Part shown: piece after piece, positions 26,080 through 35,336 of the stretch
Numbering within the stretch: the first letter of the stretch is position 1
How the letters are laid out: every line of letters starts with the position of its first letter
From: Chitinophagales bacterium
GTDB lineage: Bacteria > Bacteroidota > Bacteroidia > Chitinophagales > CAIOSU01
Length of the DNA stretch: 64,000 nt
Direction: 5' to 3'
Assembly: GCA_026003335.1 (NCBI GenBank)
Contig: BPHB01000002.1
Coordinates: forward strand, 248,001-312,000
Program-made: the position numbers and the translations under genes
Notes under the pieces: model-generated
Databases searched by the model: none
What the model saw: the letters and a program-made list of their open reading frames with translations, nothing else
What the model was told of the DNA's origin: nothing

Positions 26080-27894
26080 TCAGTTAGCAGCTACTGCTCG
26101 CACCCCGAAATTGGGATTCAGACGAAACTCATCCACCACATAACCGGGGCGGGCCACTTTCGGACCCGCATTGTCAAACCGCTTATGAATGGCCAACTTG
26201 TTTTTGGGCGTAAGCAGAAAAATATAGGGCACCTGATCATGAATAATTTCCTGTATTTTATAATACATCTGATTGCGCACCTCTTCATTGAGTTCATAAC
26301 GAATCTTTTCTATCAGCTCATCGGTTTCTTCATTGCCAAACCCTACATAGTTGCTGCCACGATTGTAAGATTCGGTATGCCAGATTTGCTTCAGGTCAGT
26401 AAGAGTGGGCGCAGCAATCCAGGCACCATAAAACATCTCAAAGTTGTGGTTTTTGTTGTCCTCAATGAAAACGGTCCATTCCCGCTGCAGCAAAGAAAAA
26501 TCCACGCCCACCTTCTTACCTTTTTCTTTCAGCATTAAACCTACGTTTTCGCCTGTAGCGCTGCCCTGTGAATACTTGTATTCCAGCTTAAGCGGGGTTT
26601 TGACTCCGTTGATGACTTTATCGCGGATGCCATCTCCATCGGAATCCACCCAGCCGGCTTCCTCCAGCAGCTTAGCAGCCTTATCCAGGTCAAAGGCATA
26701 AGGGGTAATCCCTTTATGATAATAGCTCTGGGAAGGATGAATAGGACCTATCGTGCGTTCACCCAAACCATAAAACAACACGTCTATGATGTATTTGGTA
26801 TCTACCATGTGTGCGAGGGCTTTACGTACACGAACATCTTCCAGCTTGGGATTTTTCATGTTTAATCCGATATATACATAAGATAACTCCAGAGGCGATT
26901 CCAGATTGAAAAGTTTAGTTGCCTTGGGGTCTTTTTGCAGATCCACAAAATCCTTGGGTTTAAAGGCGCGCATCACATCAATACCTTCATCTTTCAAGGC
27001 CGTGAGAGCTGTGGTGTGATCCGTGATTATTTCATAAATCAGTTTCTGAGGGTTGGCTTCAAACCCCCGCGATACGCCTTTCAGCTTATCGCCCCACCAG
27101 TTGGGTTTTCTTTTCAGTATGATACGCTGGTTGGTAACCCAGCTGTCAAATTCGTAGGGGCCGCAGCCTACCACAAAGCCTTTCTCCCTCTGATATTTTT
27201 CGGAATTAAACTGCTGGGCAAAACGGATAATGCGAGGGTCAGACTTGATCTTATCCAGGTTTTTGGGATCATCCAGCTCCTTAACAGTAAAGTTGCGCAT
27301 AATCCTTTCCGGATCGTAGACATACTCCGGATAGACGGTCAACCCGCTCCAGATCTCAGACATGAAGTAACGATCTTTGCAGAAGAAGGTAAATTTTCTG
27401 GGATTCTGTTCATCAATCTTCATATCCCCGATAAATTCATAATAGGGTCGCAGATGCGGACAATCCACATGCGGATTTTTGATTGTCTTCAGCGTAAATT
27501 CCACGTCATAGGCAGTTACCGGTTCACCATTGTCCCATACCGCTTCCGGACGCAATTCATAGGTGATGGTTTGCCCACCGGCATATTCTCCCTCTTCCAC
27601 ATTCTGGATAACCGGCCTGGAGCGAGCCAGCATAGGCAAATACGTAAACGAATCCGGGTCAATAGCCAGTAAAGACATAAACATCTCCCCTTCAATAAAG
27701 CTGGAGTTGGCACTGGTGGAGAGAATAGGATTCAGCTTATCAGGATTGCCAATTTCGTGAATAATCACTTCATTCACTCCTGCCCGCTTGCTTTGCACCA
27801 CCGCAGTATCCGCGGTGTTGCTTCCGCTGTTGCAGGAAACCAGAACGGCAACCAGCCCTATGCCGAACATTACTTTTTCTGTAAATTTTTTCAT
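26080..27894 (-). CDS. peptide-binding lipoprotein of ABC importer (solute-binding family 5)
   Basis: Captures the substrate for the two permeases that follow. A 604-residue lipoprotein: leader and lipobox 'GLVAVLVSCNSGS', then the SBP family 5 fold ('LNPILSTSANSSFIEG', 'AVWDNGEPVTAYDVEFTLK', 'VGCGPYEFDSW', 'VRVRKALAHMVD'). 'EEAGWVDSDGDGIRDKV' is the calcium-like loop typical of many family members. The ligand could be an oligopeptide, a dipeptide or a nickel complex; the sequence alone does not say. It heads the operon and has a -7 promoter element upstream. Confidence 0.92.
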   Translation of the reverse strand: MKKFTEKVMFGIGLVAVLVSCNSGSNTADTAVVQSKRAGVNEVIIHEIGNPDKLNPILSTSANSSFIEGEMFMSLLAIDPDSFTYLPMLARSRPVIQNVEEGEYAGGQTITYELRPEAVWDNGEPVTAYDVEFTLKTIKNPHVDCPHLRPYYEFIGDMKIDEQNPRKFTFFCKDRYFMSEIWSGLTVYPEYVYDPERIMRNFTVKELDDPKNLDKIKSDPRIIRFAQQFNSEKYQREKGFVVGCGPYEFDSWVTNQRIILKRKPNWWGDKLKGVSRGFEANPQKLIYEIITDHTTALTALKDEGIDVMRAFKPKDFVDLQKDPKATKLFNLESPLELSYVYIGLNMKNPKLEDVRVRKALAHMVDTKYIIDVLFYGLGERTIGPIHPSQSYYHKGITPYAFDLDKAAKLLEEAGWVDSDGDGIRDKVINGVKTPLKLEYKYSQGSATGENVGLMLKEKGKKVGVDFSLLQREWTVFIEDNKNHNFEMFYGAWIAAPTLTDLKQIWHTESYNRGSNYVGFGNEETDELIEKIRYELNEEVRNQMYYKIQEIIHDQVPYIFLLTPKNKLAIHKRFDNAGPKVARPGYVVDEFRLNPNFGVRAVAAN

Positions 27895-27922
27895 CGTATT
27901 TTTTTTGTGAAAACAATAAGGG

Positions 27923-27930
27923 CAAATATA
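27923..27930 (-). promoter_or_regulatory. probable -7 element of the opp-type operon
   Basis: TATATTTG on the minus strand fits TAnnTTTG, 28 bases upstream of the binding-lipoprotein ATG. The -33 region has no clear TTG. Confidence 0.45.
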
Positions 27931-28036
27931 CTGTTTGAGGATGTAATTGCTTAACGGGAATGACTTATCCTGAAAGCCTATCGGCTTAAGCGCTTAAAAA
28001 TCGCTATGTAAATCATTTCAAAAAATTCGTCAGAAC

Positions 28037-28948
28037 ATGGAAAATGTACTCCTTGCAGGTGGCACAGGTCTTATAGGCACTCGGTTATCGGCTCTGCTGT
28101 TGCGCGAAGGTTATTCGGTAAGCATTCTGAGCCGAAGCCATCGCGGCACCTCGGGCTCTCTCCGGTACTACCGGTGGAACATTCAAAAGGGCTATATTGA
28201 CCCGGAAGCACTGGCTGCAGCTACACACGTTATTAATCTGACCGGAGCTCCGGTAGCCGGCAGCCGGTGGACACCCTCCCGCAAACGAAAAATTCTGGAG
28301 AGCCGCGTCCTGAGCACGCGCCTGCTGCGGGAGGCAGCCACACGCAGCGACCGCATAAAAACCTTTATCAATGCTTCAGCCGTAGGCTTTTATGGCAACG
28401 GAGGAAGCCGATGGCTTACCGAAACAGACCAGCCCGGTGATGATTTCCTGGCTACCGTTTGCCGGCAATGGGAACAGGAGGCGCAGCAGCCTGACAACGC
28501 TTCCATGCGCACCGTCATTCTTCGCATCGGATTGGTGTTGGCCCGCGAGGGCGGAGCTTTGCCGGAATTGCTCAGGCCCATGCATTTTGGTATAGCTCCC
28601 TATTTTAACAGTGGCAACCAGATACAATCCTGGATTCATGCCGATGATGTATGCGGCATTTTTCTTCATGCTCTTCGCTCTACCAAGATGCAGGGCATCT
28701 ACAACGCAGTTGCCCCCACCCCGGTAAGCAATTTTGAACTGGTGCGCACCCTGCGCAATATCAAACAAAGATGGGCACTGTTGCTGCCGGTTCCTGCGCC
28801 AGTTCTCCGTCTGATGCTGGGAGAAATGGCTTCCATGCTGCTCATTAGCCAGCGTTGCTCTGCATCCAAAATAGTGGAGGCCGGTTACAGCTTTCTATAT
28901 CCCGAAATCCATCAGGCTCTGAGCGCGGAAGTGGGAAAGCCGGGATGA
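28037..28948 (+). CDS. TIGR01777-family NAD-dependent epimerase/dehydratase-like protein
   Basis: A short-chain dehydrogenase-type sugar-nucleotide epimerase fold, 303 residues. The dinucleotide motif is 'LLAGGTGLIGTRL' at residues 5-17, followed by 'VINLTGAPVAGSRWTPSRK', the fingerprint of the YfcH/SulA-like TIGR01777 group, then 'INASAVGFYG' in the active-site region, and the C-terminal DUF1731-like end. Members occur in nearly all bacteria, but the substrate is not established. It is a single gene, divergent from the opp-type operon. Confidence 0.85.
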   Translation: MENVLLAGGTGLIGTRLSALLLREGYSVSILSRSHRGTSGSLRYYRWNIQKGYIDPEALAAATHVINLTGAPVAGSRWTPSRKRKILESRVLSTRLLREAATRSDRIKTFINASAVGFYGNGGSRWLTETDQPGDDFLATVCRQWEQEAQQPDNASMRTVILRIGLVLAREGGALPELLRPMHFGIAPYFNSGNQIQSWIHADDVCGIFLHALRSTKMQGIYNAVAPTPVSNFELVRTLRNIKQRWALLLPVPAPVLRLMLGEMASMLLISQRCSASKIVEAGYSFLYPEIHQALSAEVGKPG

Positions 28949-29032
28949 TATCCTTTAATCACTAGGTAATGTAAGATGGCTTCCCTCTATATATGTTTTA
29001 TTGAGTAAGCTATTTATTTATTATTGAGTAGG

Positions 29033-29056
29033 CCCATGCCTCGGCTAAGGCATGGG
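29033..29056. repeat. hairpin, 8-bp stem, possible REP-like unit
   Basis: CCCATGCC (29033-29040) pairs perfectly with GGCATGGG (29049-29056) around the loop TCGGCTAA. GC-rich palindromes of this size between convergent genes are either terminators or dispersed repeats; there is no T-run on either side, which argues slightly for a dispersed repeat. Confidence 0.45.
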
Positions 29057-29217
29057 GTAAAAAGACTTTCACAATTTTCCTTGTCACCAACAGAAAGACA
29101 TTCAATAATGATTTCCGGCTTGTGCATCTTTCATAATACAATGCCATCACCCTGAAATTCAGCGAGAACCTTTGATACATACGGAGTATCTCAGGCCTGA
29201 AAGTTTTAATATGGTGA

Positions 29218-29255
29218 TCAGGGCGCAGAGCCAGTAGATTTGCCCTGCGCCCTGA
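29218..29255 (-). terminator. stem-loop behind amt
   Basis: An 11-bp perfect stem, TCAGGGCGCAG (29218-29228) with CTGCGCCCTGA (29245-29255), loop of 16 bases, starts 21 bases after the amt stop. It may end the glnK-amt transcript or protect its 3' end. No clear U-run follows, so the terminator role is inferred from position. Confidence 0.5.
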
Positions 29256-29275
29256 CGCGATAGCCTGGTGAAAAC

Positions 29276-30514
29276 TTACTCTCCGGTAAAGTCCGGGTAG
29301 GCATGCATACCATGCTCTATTAGATCCAGTCCATCAATCTCTTCGGCTTCGGGCACTCTGAGGCCTATGGTTTTCTTCAACGTAAAGAACAAAAGGAATG
29401 AGAACACGACACACAAAGCGCCCACACTTGCCACACCGATCAACTGACTGATGAACTGCTGGATGCCGGCAAGATTGCCAAACAGACCTACCGCAAGGGT
29501 CCCCCAGATGCCGCATACCAGATGCACCGATATAGCCCCTACCGGATCATCTATCCTCATCCGATCAAAGCCGATAACGGCCAGCACTACAAGCACTCCC
29601 GCAATAGCTCCAATAATACAGGCTGACAAGGGGCCCATCTGATCGGCACCAGCGGTAATGCCCACCAGGCCTCCCAATATACCATTGATGACCATGGTTA
29701 TATCACTGGATCGGGATATCATATAGGATGTAATGAATGCACTTACTGCCCCGGCCGCGGCAGCCAGCGAGGTAGTCACGAAAACCAGAGATACGGTTCC
29801 CGGATCAGCCGAAAGTACCGAGCCTCCGTTAAACCCAAACCAGCCCAGCCACAGCAGGAACATTCCTGTCAGCGCCAAGGGCAGGTTATGGCCCGGCAAA
29901 GGGCGTATTTTTCCGTCCACATATTTACCAATACGGGGACCCACCAGAATGGCGCCCATCAGAGCGGCCCACCCTCCTACCGAATGCACGATGGTAGAGC
30001 CGGCAAAGTCGTAAAAGGGTGTTTCCAAGGTATTGAGAAACCCGCCCCCCCATTTCCACATGCCTGCAATCGGATAACAGAAGGAAACATAAATAACCGT
30101 AAACAACAGAAACGAAAACAGTTTGATTCGTTCGGCCACAGCGCCCGAAACAATCGTAGCTGCCGTAGCCGCAAACATGGCCTGAAAAATAAAGTCCGTC
30201 CAGTAGGTGTATCCAGGATTGTAATCCGGCGATAACCCATTCTGTGGCAAGGAGAGGCCAAATCCGGCAAAACCGAACAGCTTACCGGCAAATTCCGGCC
30301 CGGGATACATCAGGTTAAAGCCTACCAACGCATAGGTTAGCAGCCCGATAGCTACTATCATCATGTTTTTAAAAAGAATATTTACAGTGTTTTTCGATCG
30401 GGTAAGTCCGGATTCTACTCCGGCAAAACCCAGATGCATGATAAAAACCAGGGATGCTGCAATCATCATCCACAGATTGTTTATGGTGAAATTTAAGGCG
30501 ACCGTCTCTTTCAT
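29276..30514 (-). CDS. amt: ammonium transporter (Amt family)
   Basis: Brings ammonium across the inner membrane. The 412 residues form the eleven-helix Amt fold, with 'NNLWMMIAASLVFIMHLGFAGVESGL' at the start and 'DFAGSTIVHSVGGWAALMGA' carrying the first pore His; the second pore His is in 'ISVHLVCGIWGTLAVGLFG'. There is no signal peptide, unlike E. coli AmtB. The gene lies 51 bases downstream of the P-II gene. P-II proteins block Amt when nitrogen is plentiful, so the pair is a self-contained nitrogen-sensing uptake module. Confidence 0.95.
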   Translation of the reverse strand: MKETVALNFTINNLWMMIAASLVFIMHLGFAGVESGLTRSKNTVNILFKNMMIVAIGLLTYALVGFNLMYPGPEFAGKLFGFAGFGLSLPQNGLSPDYNPGYTYWTDFIFQAMFAATAATIVSGAVAERIKLFSFLLFTVIYVSFCYPIAGMWKWGGGFLNTLETPFYDFAGSTIVHSVGGWAALMGAILVGPRIGKYVDGKIRPLPGHNLPLALTGMFLLWLGWFGFNGGSVLSADPGTVSLVFVTTSLAAAAGAVSAFITSYMISRSSDITMVINGILGGLVGITAGADQMGPLSACIIGAIAGVLVVLAVIGFDRMRIDDPVGAISVHLVCGIWGTLAVGLFGNLAGIQQFISQLIGVASVGALCVVFSFLLFFTLKKTIGLRVPEAEEIDGLDLIEHGMHAYPDFTGE

Positions 30515-30565
30515 AATGTTTTCCGGATGTTTATTGATTAATAAATGCGTTTCGTTCTTTTTTGT

Positions 30566-30928
30566 TTATATAATCTCCCCTGGGCCAAGAGTAGATGCTT
30601 CTCCTCTGGCACCATTGCTGATGCGGACAGATTCCTCAATTTGATAGCTGAAGATCATTCCGTCACCCACCTCACCGGTGTAAGCAGCTTTTTCAATGCA
30701 ATCAATGGTTTTGGCCACATTTTCATCGCGCAGGACGATACATATAAAAATGCGGGGAATATCATTGGTATCATACACGGTTCCCCGATAACTGTGGAGA
30801 GCCCGCAGGTGTTCATTCCCCACACCCAGGGCATCCCAGTATGAGAAAAAGTCTATTCCGCTTTGCTTCAGAGCGGTTTTCACCTCTTCAAACTTGGAGG
30901 TGCGGATGATGGCTTCTATCTTTTTCAT
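30566..30928 (-). CDS. glnK: nitrogen regulatory protein P-II (GlnB/GlnK family)
   Basis: A small trimeric signal protein that senses 2-oxoglutarate and ATP/ADP. 120 residues. It begins 'MKKIEAIIRTSKFEEVKTAL'; the T-loop includes 'YRGTVYDTNDIP' with the two tyrosines at the places of E. coli Tyr46 and Tyr51 (uridylylation site). The B-loop 'YTGEVGDGMIF' is present; the C-loop region 'RISNGARGEAST' lacks the usual RTGE and is longer. The gene is first in the glnK-amt pair, so its natural target is the transporter. Confidence 0.93.
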   Translation of the reverse strand: MKKIEAIIRTSKFEEVKTALKQSGIDFFSYWDALGVGNEHLRALHSYRGTVYDTNDIPRIFICIVLRDENVAKTIDCIEKAAYTGEVGDGMIFSYQIEESVRISNGARGEASTLGPGEII

Positions 30929-31186
30929 TTTAAACTTCTTTTAAAAACTAAAAATTTTGCACAATTTTAATCTTTTTTAGCATAATGCAACGAAAAAAAA
31001 ATCATTTTTACACCAAAATATCTGCAAAAATAGATTTTGTTCTTATTTTTTTATTTTTTTTTAAATAAAATTGGCTTTCTGTTCATTTTTTTCATCGGAA
31101 GCAACTATTTGCTTTTATTCGCACTCTATTAAATTGATTTTTATCAATCAGATAGGAGTTGTTTTACTAAACCTATTTTTCGGCTT
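30929..31186. other. A/T-rich divergent intergenic region
   Basis: 258 bases between the divergent glnK and acylase genes, with long runs of A and T. It should hold the promoters of both. A candidate for glnK is listed separately; no convincing TAnnTTTG motif was found for the acylase gene and no sigma-54 type GG/GC pair was seen. Confidence 0.5.
30962..30990 (-). promoter_or_regulatory. candidate promoter of glnK-amt
   Basis: On the minus strand TTG (30988-30990), an 18-base spacer and TAAAATTG (30962-30969) resemble the Bacteroidota promoter with one mismatch in the -7 element. It would start transcription roughly 25 bases before the glnK ATG. Confidence 0.35.
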
Positions 31187-33250
31187 ATGAGAAGTTTGCT
31201 CCTGTGCGTGCTATGCCTCATTGTGCTGCCAGCTCTGGCCCGCATTAAACCTGAAAACATCACTATCGTGCGCGACAGCTTTGGGGTGCCCCACATTTTT
31301 GCAAAAACCGACTCCGAGGTGGCTTATGGACTGGCATGGACTCATGCCGAAGATGATTTTTTAAACATACAGTACAACCTTTTGGCTGCTAAAGCCATGC
31401 TTGGCGAAGTGCTCGGCAAAGAGGGTGTGCTTTTTGACTACGCTCTGCAGTTTTTGGGTATTGATACACTGGTTGCCACCCGCTACGACCAGGCTTTCAG
31501 CTCTGATTTTAAAAAAATTCTGGAAGGCTACGCTCAAGGCATTAATGACTATGCCGCTGCCCATCCTGGAGAGGTTCTGCTCAAGAAGGCATTGCCTTTT
31601 ACAGGTAAAGATGTCATAGCTGGCTATACCCTGCAGGCATCCCTGATGGCTGGCATAGGCATGGCACTGCGGGCTATCCGTAATGACCGCATTGCAGAGT
31701 ATTATTCGGTGAATGAAACCGGATCCAACGCCATAGCTATCGCCCCTTTCCGCACAACGGACCAAAGCGCCTATCTGCTGGTCAACTCGCATCAACCTAT
31801 TGAAGGTCGTTTTGCCTGGTATGAGGCGCACTTAAACAGCGAAGAGGGCTGGAACATTATCGGGGGATTATTTCCCGGAGGCGTCACCTGCTTTGTAGGC
31901 ACCAACCCCTATCTGGGATGGGCGCATACCAACAATTTTCACACCTTCGGTGACATTTATCAGCTTCAAATAAATCCGGAAAACAAAAATCAGTATCGCT
32001 ATGACGACCAGTGGCGCGATTTTGAAGTCAGAGAAATCCGTCTGCGCATAAAACTGGGATTCCTGAAAATACGGGTAAAAAGAAAAATTCTGGTTACAGA
32101 GTTCGGACCGGTATTTGAAAACAAAAAGACCCTCTACGCACTGCGTTTTCCCGGTTATATGGACCTGCGGGCTGCTGAACAATGGTATCGTATGAACAAA
32201 GCCACTTCTTTTGCTGAATTTGAGAAGGCTCTTAAAACGGAAGCCCTCCCCATGTTTAACACCATTTATGCCGACCGGGAAGGGAATATTTTCTTTCGTT
32301 CAGGGGGCCAACTCCCCAGGCGCAATCCGGCTCTCACATGGGAGCAACCCATTACCTCCTCCAGCTCCGAATACCGCTGGACACAGTTGCTTTCCTATGA
32401 AGAACTCCCCTCTATACTGAATCCGGAATGCGGCTATGTGTTTAATGCCAATCAAACTCCTTTGGTAGCTTCCGGGGATGCCTGTGACTGGGAGGGTGAT
32501 TTTGTTGGCCTGCAGCGCTTTAGTTATAACCGCGGAGAGCGCTTTGACGACTTGCTGGGTAGCCACGAAGGCCCCTTTAGCTGGGAAGATTTTCACCGCA
32601 TCAAGTTTGACAAGTCGTATGCCCGAAATGGCAGCTACATGCGAAACTTCGGAGCATTATATACCCTGGATGAAAACAAATATCCCGATATCGCAGATGC
32701 CATCCGGAAACTCAAAAATTGGAACCTGGAGGGTACAGTGGACAACCAAGATGCCGCCCTTGCTCTTGTGGTGCACGACATGCTCATCAGAGCCTGTGAA
32801 TGCCCTTTTGCCCTGCTGATGATTAGGAAGAAAAAAATTACGGAAGAGGAAGCCGTGGAGGCAATCCGAAAAGCCAAAAAGTTTTTATTGAAAACCCACG
32901 GAAGTATAGACATTCCGCTGGGTGACGTGCAGCGCCATATCCGGGGCAACATCAACATCCCCGCCAGCGGGCTGAGAGAAGTGCCCCGCGCTGCAGACGC
33001 CCGACTGTATGATAAAAAACGCGGACAATACCGCATTGAGGGAGGAGATGGTTACATACAGATGGTGCGCTTCTACAAAGACCGTGTAGAATTACATACC
33101 ATCAATGCTTATGGCGCATCCGCCCGCCCGGAAAGCCCGCATTACACCGATCAGATGGTGATGTTTCAAAATGAACAATTCAAACGCATGACCTTTGATA
33201 AAAACGAAATTTTTTCAAAGGCCCTGCGCATATATCATCCGGGAAAATAA
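31187..33250 (+). CDS. penicillin acylase-family N-terminal nucleophile hydrolase
   Basis: An exported amidase of 687 residues with a signal peptide (residues 1-18). Family members cleave themselves to free a Ser at the start of the beta chain; here the junction is 'ETGSNAIAIAP', with Gly-Ser and the Ser at about residue 180. 'IVRDSFGVPHIFAKTD' is the usual start of the alpha chain. Substrates in the family include penicillin, acyl-homoserine lactones and other acyl-amides; which applies here cannot be told. It is followed after 24 bases by a fatty-acid hydroxylase-like gene. Confidence 0.88.
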   Translation: MRSLLLCVLCLIVLPALARIKPENITIVRDSFGVPHIFAKTDSEVAYGLAWTHAEDDFLNIQYNLLAAKAMLGEVLGKEGVLFDYALQFLGIDTLVATRYDQAFSSDFKKILEGYAQGINDYAAAHPGEVLLKKALPFTGKDVIAGYTLQASLMAGIGMALRAIRNDRIAEYYSVNETGSNAIAIAPFRTTDQSAYLLVNSHQPIEGRFAWYEAHLNSEEGWNIIGGLFPGGVTCFVGTNPYLGWAHTNNFHTFGDIYQLQINPENKNQYRYDDQWRDFEVREIRLRIKLGFLKIRVKRKILVTEFGPVFENKKTLYALRFPGYMDLRAAEQWYRMNKATSFAEFEKALKTEALPMFNTIYADREGNIFFRSGGQLPRRNPALTWEQPITSSSSEYRWTQLLSYEELPSILNPECGYVFNANQTPLVASGDACDWEGDFVGLQRFSYNRGERFDDLLGSHEGPFSWEDFHRIKFDKSYARNGSYMRNFGALYTLDENKYPDIADAIRKLKNWNLEGTVDNQDAALALVVHDMLIRACECPFALLMIRKKKITEEEAVEAIRKAKKFLLKTHGSIDIPLGDVQRHIRGNINIPASGLREVPRAADARLYDKKRGQYRIEGGDGYIQMVRFYKDRVELHTINAYGASARPESPHYTDQMVMFQNEQFKRMTFDKNEIFSKALRIYHPGK

Positions 33251-33274
33251 ATTTTAATAGCTTAAGTTCTGTGT

Positions 33275-33823
33275 ATGTTATCCGCAATTTCTTTAATCAG
33301 CGGCATGTTAACATGGACGCTTCTGGAGTATCTCATTCATCGGTTTCTCGGTCATCAAAAGAAAGAAAATAATCCGATCACCGTGGAGCATCACCGGCAT
33401 CACCGCGAGGGGAACTACTTTGCCCCGCTCTGGAAAAAGCTCCTCCTTGCAGCTGTAGTTGTACCCCTGATTGCCCTGCCGGCCGGCATGCTGCTGGGTT
33501 TTTATTACGCTCTTCTTTTTGCCCTTGGCCTTACAGGCACCTATTTGTTTTATGAAGTTTTTCATAAACTGCTGCATGTGATGCGGCCGCTTACTTCCTA
33601 CGGCCGGTGGGCTCGCAAACATCATTTTTACCATCACTTTAAAAACCCCTCAAAAAATCATGGAGTTACTACCCCTCTGTGGGACTATCTCTTCGGAACC
33701 TATGAGCAGGTAAAGCAGCCCCTGCGCGTACCGCAAAAAATGGCCATGCCCTGGCTGGTAAAAAATCCTGAGCCGTATCGTAAGGACTACCTCATCATAA
33801 GCCGCAAGGCCGATGCCTGCTGA
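33275..33823 (+). CDS. fatty acid hydroxylase/sterol desaturase superfamily membrane protein
   Basis: A di-iron membrane oxygenase of 182 residues. The His clusters are 'EYLIHRFLGH', 'VEHHRHHRE', 'FHKLLH' and 'KHHFYHHF', followed by 'NHGVTTPLWDYLFGTY', the typical end of this superfamily. Two or three membrane helices separate them. Relatives hydroxylate fatty acids, sphingoid bases or carotenoids. The gene follows the acylase gene closely and could modify a lipid or acyl group from the same pathway; that link is inferred from position only. Confidence 0.85.
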   Translation: MLSAISLISGMLTWTLLEYLIHRFLGHQKKENNPITVEHHRHHREGNYFAPLWKKLLLAAVVVPLIALPAGMLLGFYYALLFALGLTGTYLFYEVFHKLLHVMRPLTSYGRWARKHHFYHHFKNPSKNHGVTTPLWDYLFGTYEQVKQPLRVPQKMAMPWLVKNPEPYRKDYLIISRKADAC

Positions 33824-33825
33824 AG

Positions 33826-34890
33826 TTATTGCAGCGCTTTCTTGTAAACGGTTTGCGTGGGGAAGGCAAACTCCAGGCCGTTATCGTTAAAGACTTTCAG
33901 TATGCGCTGGTTAATCACCGACTGGGTTTCCATGATATCGCTTTCCTTCCGGATAAAATAAAACATGGTGATATCCAGCGAATACGCCCCGAAGTTGGCA
34001 AAATAAACCACCGTGCGCTGATGATCAATCAGATGGTCATGCTCCTGCGAAATCTCTCTGAGCAATTGCATGGCTCGTTGAATTTTTTCGGGTGATGTAT
34101 CGTAGGTAAGCCCCAGAGTAACTTTAATTCTGCGGGCCGGCTCCTGCGAGATGTTGTCTATGGCGCTTTCAGAAAACCGGGCGTTCGGAATCGTGATCAG
34201 TGTGCCCGGAAGCGTCCGGATATGGGTGCTCCTCACACCAATATATTCCACTACTCCATCATAATTTTCAATCACAATGCGGTCGCCTATCTTGAAAGGC
34301 TTGTCAATGAAAATAATTATGCCCCCAAATATGTTTTTAATCGTATCCTGTGCAGCAAGGGCAAAAGCCAATCCCCCGATACCCAGCCCGGCAATAAGCG
34401 CGCCCACATCAAAACCGGCATTGTTCAGACCGGCTATGATACCGATAGACCAGACCAAGGCCCGCATCAGGCGCTCTATCAGCAGCAGCATCTGATCATC
34501 CAGCCGGCTGCCACGTTGTTTAGAATAAGGAACCAGATAAGCCTCTACCACAGATTCCAGCACGCGAATCACAAACCAGGTAACATTCAGCGTTATGACG
34601 AGTATAAATCCGCGTTGCAGCCAAGCATCCACCACATCGGTAAAATGCAACCGCTCCAAAGCCACCTTGATGCCTATAAGCACTAAAAGCATCAGCACCG
34701 GCTTGCGCATCTTTTCCACTATTAAATCATCCAGCCCTGTCTGGGTGCGTGCTGTTATTTTATTCAGCACCTTACTGAAAACCCAATACGCTACTTTGGC
34801 GCTTACCAGGGATAACACTACAATGCCGGCCGATATCAGCCAGTTTTCCAGAGTATTGTGATAAAAGGTGCGACTGAGAATATCCTCCAT
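33826..34890 (-). CDS. MscS-family mechanosensitive ion channel
   Basis: A pressure-release channel of the inner membrane, 354 residues. Three or four membrane helices fill the first 170 residues; the pore helix 'VGALIAGLGIGGLAFALAAQDTIKNIFGG' with its Gly/Ala pattern and the following 'DKPFKIGDRI' beta domain are diagnostic. The cytoplasmic vestibule follows to the end. It converges with the hydroxylase gene two bases away and has its own -7 promoter element upstream. Confidence 0.93.
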   Translation of the reverse strand: MEDILSRTFYHNTLENWLISAGIVVLSLVSAKVAYWVFSKVLNKITARTQTGLDDLIVEKMRKPVLMLLVLIGIKVALERLHFTDVVDAWLQRGFILVITLNVTWFVIRVLESVVEAYLVPYSKQRGSRLDDQMLLLIERLMRALVWSIGIIAGLNNAGFDVGALIAGLGIGGLAFALAAQDTIKNIFGGIIIFIDKPFKIGDRIVIENYDGVVEYIGVRSTHIRTLPGTLITIPNARFSESAIDNISQEPARRIKVTLGLTYDTSPEKIQRAMQLLREISQEHDHLIDHQRTVVYFANFGAYSLDITMFYFIRKESDIMETQSVINQRILKVFNDNGLEFAFPTQTVYKKALQ

Positions 34891-34918
34891 GCTGCTTTTA
34901 TTTAATGATTTCTGCCGA

Positions 34919-34926
34919 CAAAGTTA
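34919..34926 (-). promoter_or_regulatory. probable -7 element of the MscS gene
   Basis: TAACTTTG on the minus strand fits TAnnTTTG, 29 bases before the ATG at 34890. There is no obvious TTG at the correct distance upstream. Confidence 0.4.
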
Positions 34927-35336
34927 AGGGTGACACTTCATAAACCCCACCATGCACCGCTGTGGTATTTTAACAGCAGTGAATCGCATTGATGACGTCA
35001 GCTTCCCCGATAGCCGGAGCCTTCTATCCATATACCTGGTTAAAATCGGGAAGCGTAAACATGACTACATGAAGAAACGCTTATCGTCAGCATACCAGGG
35101 AGAATGAACCGGCAACATCGGCCTGCTCAGTCAGCAGCGCCCGCATTGTGCTAAACACCTTTGCGTGTTACAACCACCCGGTGCACCCCATAGCGGGCAA
35201 CCGTCTTTCAGCACATAAGGAGGAATGCCTGAGTGAAACAAATTCCTGCAAGGGCACTGTAAGCATAGCCTTCCACTACATTCTCTATTTATTTAACGAT
35301 GGGCTGGTTGCAGAAATGATGGGTGAGAGGAAATGA
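34927..35336. other. non-coding stretch beside the accessory region
   Basis: About 410 bases with no credible gene. The only structure noticed is an imperfect inverted repeat, GCTTCCCCGAT near 35001 with ATCGGGAAGC near 35045. The stretch ends at the 3' end of the transposase pseudogene. Confidence 0.5.

Larger units (their letters stand above)
28949..29275. other. intergenic region with two stem-loops
   Basis: These 327 bases between convergent genes hold no reading frame that I trust. They contain two direct copies of TTATTGAGTA near 29010 and 29021, a hairpin at 29033-29056 and a longer stem-loop at 29218-29255, described separately. Confidence 0.6.
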
